Shown here: positions 14,024 to 17,503 of the stretch, piece after piece
How positions within the stretch are numbered: the stretch's first letter is position 1
Layout: each line of letters starts with the position of its first letter
Source: JBFXEO01 sp050180015
GTDB lineage: Bacteria > Bacteroidota > Bacteroidia > Bacteroidales > Tenuifilaceae
Assembly (NCBI GenBank): GCA_050180015.1
Contig: JBFXEO010000035.1
Coordinates: forward strand, 1-17,503
Length of the DNA stretch: 17,503 bases
Direction of reading: 5' to 3'
Position numbers and translations under genes: made by a program
Notes under the pieces: generated by a model
Databases searched by the model: none
The model's input: the letters and a program-made list of their open reading frames with translations, nothing else
Told to the model about the DNA's origin: nothing

Positions 14024-14854
14024 TTAAAGTTTAACGCCAATTATGCAGACGTCGTCGCTTTGCGACCCTTCACCTTTCCATGAAAAAAATTCTTTTTCGA
14101 GTTCGGATTTTTGTTTGGCTAAGGGTTGTAGGGATATTGAGTGTATAAATTTCTGTAAGTAGGGTGTTTGGTACTTTAGTGAGTTAACCCCACCAACCTG
14201 ATCGGAAAATCCATCGGTGCTAAGGTATAGTATATTGTTGGGCTTGTAGCAGATTGAAGTGGTATCGTAGCGAATATCATTGTGGATTTGCCATGAGCCT
14301 ATGGGGTTAAAGCTTCCCTTAAATACTTCAAAGTTATTCTTACTGGCCAGCATTACCTTGTTATGTGCCCCGGAAAAGAAAATTTGCTTCCTTTTCCGGT
14401 CTATGCAGCATAGCGACATATCAACCCAATCATTATTAAAGGTCTGATCCTGATCTATTGATGTGAAGCTTTCCGTAAAACGTTTATCTATTTCTTTAAG
14501 TATTTTATTGGTTTTCTTGATTCGTTTGTTCAATACTGCATAGTCGAGCAGGTTTGAAACTAATACCGAAAGCATTGCACCGGGCACCCCATGCCCCATA
14601 CAATCTCCAACGGCCAGGTACACCAAATCATCCACTTCTGCCAGCCAGTAAAAATCGCCAGAAACAATCTGCATAGGAAGGTAAAGTATAAACGATTCCC
14701 CAAAAATTCGATCGAAATGGCGCTGTTTGGGCAGAATTCCTTGCTGCAAAAAGGCGGCATACTTTAAGCTGTTGTACAGTTTATTTTCGTTTTTTAACCA
14801 ATCCTGAAAGTTAATGGAGGGTATGTCTATGTCGTCAGCCGAATCAGTGCTCAT
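14024..14854 (-). CDS. SpoIIE/RsbU-type PP2C serine phosphatase
   Basis: The product is 276 residues and probably cytosolic, with no signal peptide or membrane segment. It is almost only a catalytic domain of the SpoIIE/RsbU class, preceded by a short helical linker (about 25-55, with the ILP turn typical of this class). Metal-binding and core motifs are VSGDFYW with Asp67, VGDCMGHGVPGAM with Asp84, the STDGFSDQ segment near 215, and QSDDVCIIGV near the C-terminus. Relatives dephosphorylate anti-sigma-factor antagonists (STAS proteins) or other Ser/Thr phosphoproteins in partner-switching and stress responses. No sensor domain, STAS protein or anti-sigma kinase is encoded nearby, so its partner is unknown. 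It converges on the second caspase gene with only 9 bases between stop codons and no terminator. It is divergent from the FAD/Fe-S gene. Confidence 0.9.
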   Translation of the reverse strand: MSTDSADDIDIPSINFQDWLKNENKLYNSLKYAAFLQQGILPKQRHFDRIFGESFILYLPMQIVSGDFYWLAEVDDLVYLAVGDCMGHGVPGAMLSVLVSNLLDYAVLNKRIKKTNKILKEIDKRFTESFTSIDQDQTFNNDWVDMSLCCIDRKRKQIFFSGAHNKVMLASKNNFEVFKGSFNPIGSWQIHNDIRYDTTSICYKPNNILYLSTDGFSDQVGGVNSLKYQTPYLQKFIHSISLQPLAKQKSELEKEFFSWKGEGSQSDDVCIIGVKL

Positions 14855-14872
14855 TCAGTAATGTTTATATGG

Positions 14873-14880
14873 CAAATAAA
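14873..14880 (-). promoter_or_regulatory. Weak candidate -7 box for the phosphatase gene
   Basis: The minus strand reads TTTATTTG, 7 of 8 to TAnnTTTG, 18 bases before the ATG. No matching -33 element was found. Confidence 0.3.
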
Positions 14881-15018
14881 CTATTCAAATACTAATTGAA
14901 CTTTCAGAAAGTGTAAATTAAATATTAAGAAACTCCCACCATTAAGTAGCATGGAATCTTTGACATATTTATCTAAAAAATGCAAAGGGATTTAATGTTA
15001 TTTTAATACAAAATAGAT

Positions 15019-15026
15019 TAGGTTTG
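15019..15026 (+). promoter_or_regulatory. Candidate -7 box for the FAD/Fe-S oxidase gene
   Basis: TAGGTTTG is an exact TAnnTTTG match, 32 bases before the ATG at 15059. The -33 region is only T-rich. Confidence 0.5.
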
Positions 15027-15058
15027 TGGGGTAGAAAATATCAATACAACAAATACGC

Positions 15059-17503
15059 ATGAATACTCCTGTTAATTATCACCTTGAACTTTTTAGGAAA
15101 CAACTTGAAGGTGAGCTAAAATGGGATACCTCTACCCTACTCCAGTATGCTACGGATGCTTCGGCATACAGGGAAATTCCGGTTGCAGTGGCTTGGCCCA
15201 AGAGTAAAAATGATATTATAAAGCTGATAGAGTTTGCCAAGGACAAGAAATTATCACTAATACCCCGGGCTGCTGGAACTTCGTTGGCTGGCCAGGTTGT
15301 AGGGAATGGAATTGTAGTGGACATTTCAAAATACTGGGGAAAAGTCATTGAAATTAACAGGGAGGAATGCTGGGCAACTGTAGAACCGGGAATTATTCTC
15401 GATGAGTTAAACATGGTTCTTAAACCATTCGGCCTTTTCTTTGGGCCCGAAACATCAACCTCGAACCGTTGTATGATTGGCGGAATGGTGGGAAATAACA
15501 GCTGCGGTTCCCATTCGTTGATTTATGGCAGTACCCGCGATCATATACTGGCCGTTAAAATGATTCTGGATAACGCAAAAGAGTACGAGTTTACCAGCAT
15601 AGGTAAAGCTACTTTTGATGAAAAATGCCAACAATCCGATAGAGAAGGCGATATATACAGGTTTGTAGATAAAATTTTATCTGACGATGCAAGCAGAAAT
15701 GAAATAATTAAGAACTCCCCAGATCAACAGGTAAAACGAAGAAACACTGGATATGCACTCGATACACTGGTCACGGATTCATATAGCAATACCTTCAATT
15801 TAAGCAAACTAATTGCAGGCAGCGAGGGAACCCTGGGTATTATCACCGAAATAAAACTAAACCTCGTTCCCCTGCCACCAAAAGAAAAGGCAGTAATCGC
15901 AGTCCATCTACAGGAACGGGATCAGGCGTTTACTGCCAACCTTATTGCATTAAAGTATAATCCATCGGCGGTGGAAATGATGGATAGTGTAATTCTGGAG
16001 TGTACCAAGGGTAATACTGAACAGCAAAAGAATCGGTTTTTTGTACAGGGCAATCCCGGAGCAATTCTTATCGTTGAATTTTACAGGGACACCCACGACG
16101 AGATTGAGGTTGCTACAGGTGCAATGGAAATGGAAATGCGTTCATCTGGCCTAGGATACCATTTCCCAATTATCTGGGGAAATGACACAGCGAAGGTATG
16201 GGCATTAAGAAAGGCCGGACTTGGCGTTTTATCCAACGTTGAAGGCGATGCAAAACCGGTTTCCTTAGTAGAAGATACTGCTGTTGCCGTTGATAAACTG
16301 CCTGCATACATGGAGGATTTTGCACAGCTAATGCAAAAGTATAACCTGGATTGTGTTTACCATGCACACATTGGAACCGGAGAGTTACACCTACGGCCTG
16401 TGCTCAATTTAAAAGATCCCGATGATGTAAGGCTATTCAGGACTGTCGGGCTTGAGGTTGCTAAGCTGGTTAAACGGTACCGTGGATCGCTAAGCGGTGA
16501 ACATGGCGACGGACGGCTTCGCGGAGAATTTATTCCCCTAATGGTTGGCAACCATGTTTATACCCTCATGCAAGGGCTCAAGCAAACCTTTGATCCACAG
16601 AATATATTCAACCCGGGGAAAATTGTCAATACACCTCCAATGAATACCAACCTGCGCTACCAGCCCGGCCAGCCACAAAGGGATATAGAGACTATTTTCG
16701 ATTTCAGTACAACCATGGGAATTTTACGGGCTGCCGAAAAATGTAACGGATCCGGCGATTGCCGTAAAACTCACCTGTCAGGTGGCACTCTTTGTCCAAG
16801 CTACATGGCATCGCTTAACGAGTCTAATACAACACGGGCAAGGGCAAACCTTATTCGCGAATTTCTAACAAATAGCACAAAGGGAAACCCATTCCATCAT
16901 CAGGAATTATACAACATACTGGATCAATGCCTTTCCTGTAAGGGCTGCAAGAATGAATGCCCTTCTAGCGTTGATATGGCTAAATTAAAGGCTGAATTTC
17001 TCCAGCACTGGTACGACTCGAACGGGATACCGCTTAGAAGCAGGTTAATTGCGTACCTTACCCCTATTAACCGGATAGGAAGCATTGCTCCCTGGCTAAC
17101 TAATTTTGTACTTTCCAATAGGGTAACATCGTTTATGCTAATGCGCAGTTTAGGTTTCGAAACCAAGCGTACATTACCGCTATTAAGTGGTAAAACCTTA
17201 AAAAGCTGGCATAGGAAACAAAAAAATCATAAAAAATATCCAAACGGACAGGTTTACCTTTTCCCCGATGAGTTTACCAACTATAATGATTCTCACATAG
17301 GAATGAAGGCCGTTGAACTACTAAACATTCTTGGGTACGAGGTGCTCATGGCCGATATCCTTGAAAGTGGAAGAACCTACATTTCAAAAGGATTAATCCG
17401 TACGGCAAAACGTATAGCCAATAAAAATATCGAAACGTTGAAGGATGTTATTACCGAAGATACCCCGCTAATTGGTATTGAGCCTTCGGCAATACTCAGC
17501 TTT
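15059..17503 (+). CDS. FAD-linked oxidase / Fe-S oxidoreductase (glycolate oxidase or D-lactate dehydrogenase type), 3' end outside window
   Basis: The frame is open for 815 codons from ATG 15059 to the window edge, so the gene is partial. The N-terminal part is a PCMH-type FAD-binding domain (PRAAGTSLAGQVVG, GPETSTSNRCMIGGMVGNNSCG, GSEGTLGIITEI, roughly 50-260). The FAD-oxidase C-terminal domain follows (YHAHIGTGELHLRP near 434, SGEHGDGR, FDPQNIFNPGK). Then comes a ferredoxin-like segment with two cysteine clusters: C562, C568 and C579, and C624, C627, C630 and C634 (CLSCKGCKNECP). Finally, the beginning of a CCG-type domain ends at GIEPSAILSF. This is the GlcD-GlcF-like fused architecture common in Bacteroidota for oxidation of D-2-hydroxy acids such as D-lactate or glycolate, passing electrons through Fe-S clusters to the respiratory chain. 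The exact substrate cannot be told. Family identity is sure. Confidence 0.92.
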   Translation, partial: MNTPVNYHLELFRKQLEGELKWDTSTLLQYATDASAYREIPVAVAWPKSKNDIIKLIEFAKDKKLSLIPRAAGTSLAGQVVGNGIVVDISKYWGKVIEINREECWATVEPGIILDELNMVLKPFGLFFGPETSTSNRCMIGGMVGNNSCGSHSLIYGSTRDHILAVKMILDNAKEYEFTSIGKATFDEKCQQSDREGDIYRFVDKILSDDASRNEIIKNSPDQQVKRRNTGYALDTLVTDSYSNTFNLSKLIAGSEGTLGIITEIKLNLVPLPPKEKAVIAVHLQERDQAFTANLIALKYNPSAVEMMDSVILECTKGNTEQQKNRFFVQGNPGAILIVEFYRDTHDEIEVATGAMEMEMRSSGLGYHFPIIWGNDTAKVWALRKAGLGVLSNVEGDAKPVSLVEDTAVAVDKLPAYMEDFAQLMQKYNLDCVYHAHIGTGELHLRPVLNLKDPDDVRLFRTVGLEVAKLVKRYRGSLSGEHGDGRLRGEFIPLMVGNHVYTLMQGLKQTFDPQNIFNPGKIVNTPPMNTNLRYQPGQPQRDIETIFDFSTTMGILRAAEKCNGSGDCRKTHLSGGTLCPSYMASLNESNTTRARANLIREFLTNSTKGNPFHHQELYNILDQCLSCKGCKNECPSSVDMAKLKAEFLQHWYDSNGIPLRSRLIAYLTPINRIGSIAPWLTNFVLSNRVTSFMLMRSLGFETKRTLPLLSGKTLKSWHRKQKNHKKYPNGQVYLFPDEFTNYNDSHIGMKAVELLNILGYEVLMADILESGRTYISKGLIRTAKRIANKNIETLKDVITEDTPLIGIEPSAILSF

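Noticed and set aside
15079..17166. Minus-strand open frames of 64-111 codons below 15059-17503
   Set aside because: The plus strand holds one continuous FAD/Fe-S oxidase frame with family motifs from end to end; the minus-strand frames are shadows.

Overview
The window looks like the chromosome of a Bacteroidota bacterium, probably Bacteroidales-like. The background is AT-rich. Genes lack Shine-Dalgarno leaders. Several starts sit just downstream of the Bacteroidota -7 box TAnnTTTG, in three cases with TTG or TTTG about 20 bases further up (5388-5418, 4037-4068, 9510-9541). The proteins (SlyD, RF3, a C14 caspase-like family, a FAD/Fe-S glycolate-oxidase-type protein) fit that phylum. The genus cannot be told from the sequence.

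Left part (1-5439): four minus-strand genes read slyD, a small lipoprotein, a glutamate/aspartate-type symporter and prfC (release factor 3). prfC is interrupted by an in-frame TAA at 28-30, and recognisable RF3 sequence continues in the same frame to the window edge. A plus-strand cold-shock gene and a minus-strand outer-membrane barrel-like protein converge at 4654-4720 around a strong terminator.

Middle part (5440-9541): a short-chain dehydrogenase (plus) converges on a three-gene minus-strand operon, ackA-ptb-buk. This operon has a very good promoter upstream and a 12-bp-stem hairpin downstream. It makes ATP from acyl-phosphates: Ptb turns butyryl-CoA into butyryl-phosphate, Buk makes ATP and butyrate from it, and AckA does the same with acetyl-phosphate.

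Right part (9842-14014), the most unusual region: two consecutive plus-strand genes encode secreted modular proteins with signal peptide, concanavalin/LamG-like domain(s), an Ig-like domain and a C-terminal caspase-like (C14) protease domain. The N-terminal parts are only distantly similar. The protease domains are encoded by 682 bases that are identical in the two genes (11502-12183 and 13332-14013). This segment is sharply GC-rich compared with everything around it, starts at the domain border and ends inside the stop codon. It behaves like a precise domain cassette, homogenised or copied between genes whose recognition halves diverge.

Right edge: a minus-strand SpoIIE/RsbU-type PP2C phosphatase converges on the second caspase gene with only 9 bases between stops. 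It is divergent from a large FAD-linked oxidase/Fe-S protein that runs off the window. No tRNA, rRNA, CRISPR array, transposase or phage gene was seen.
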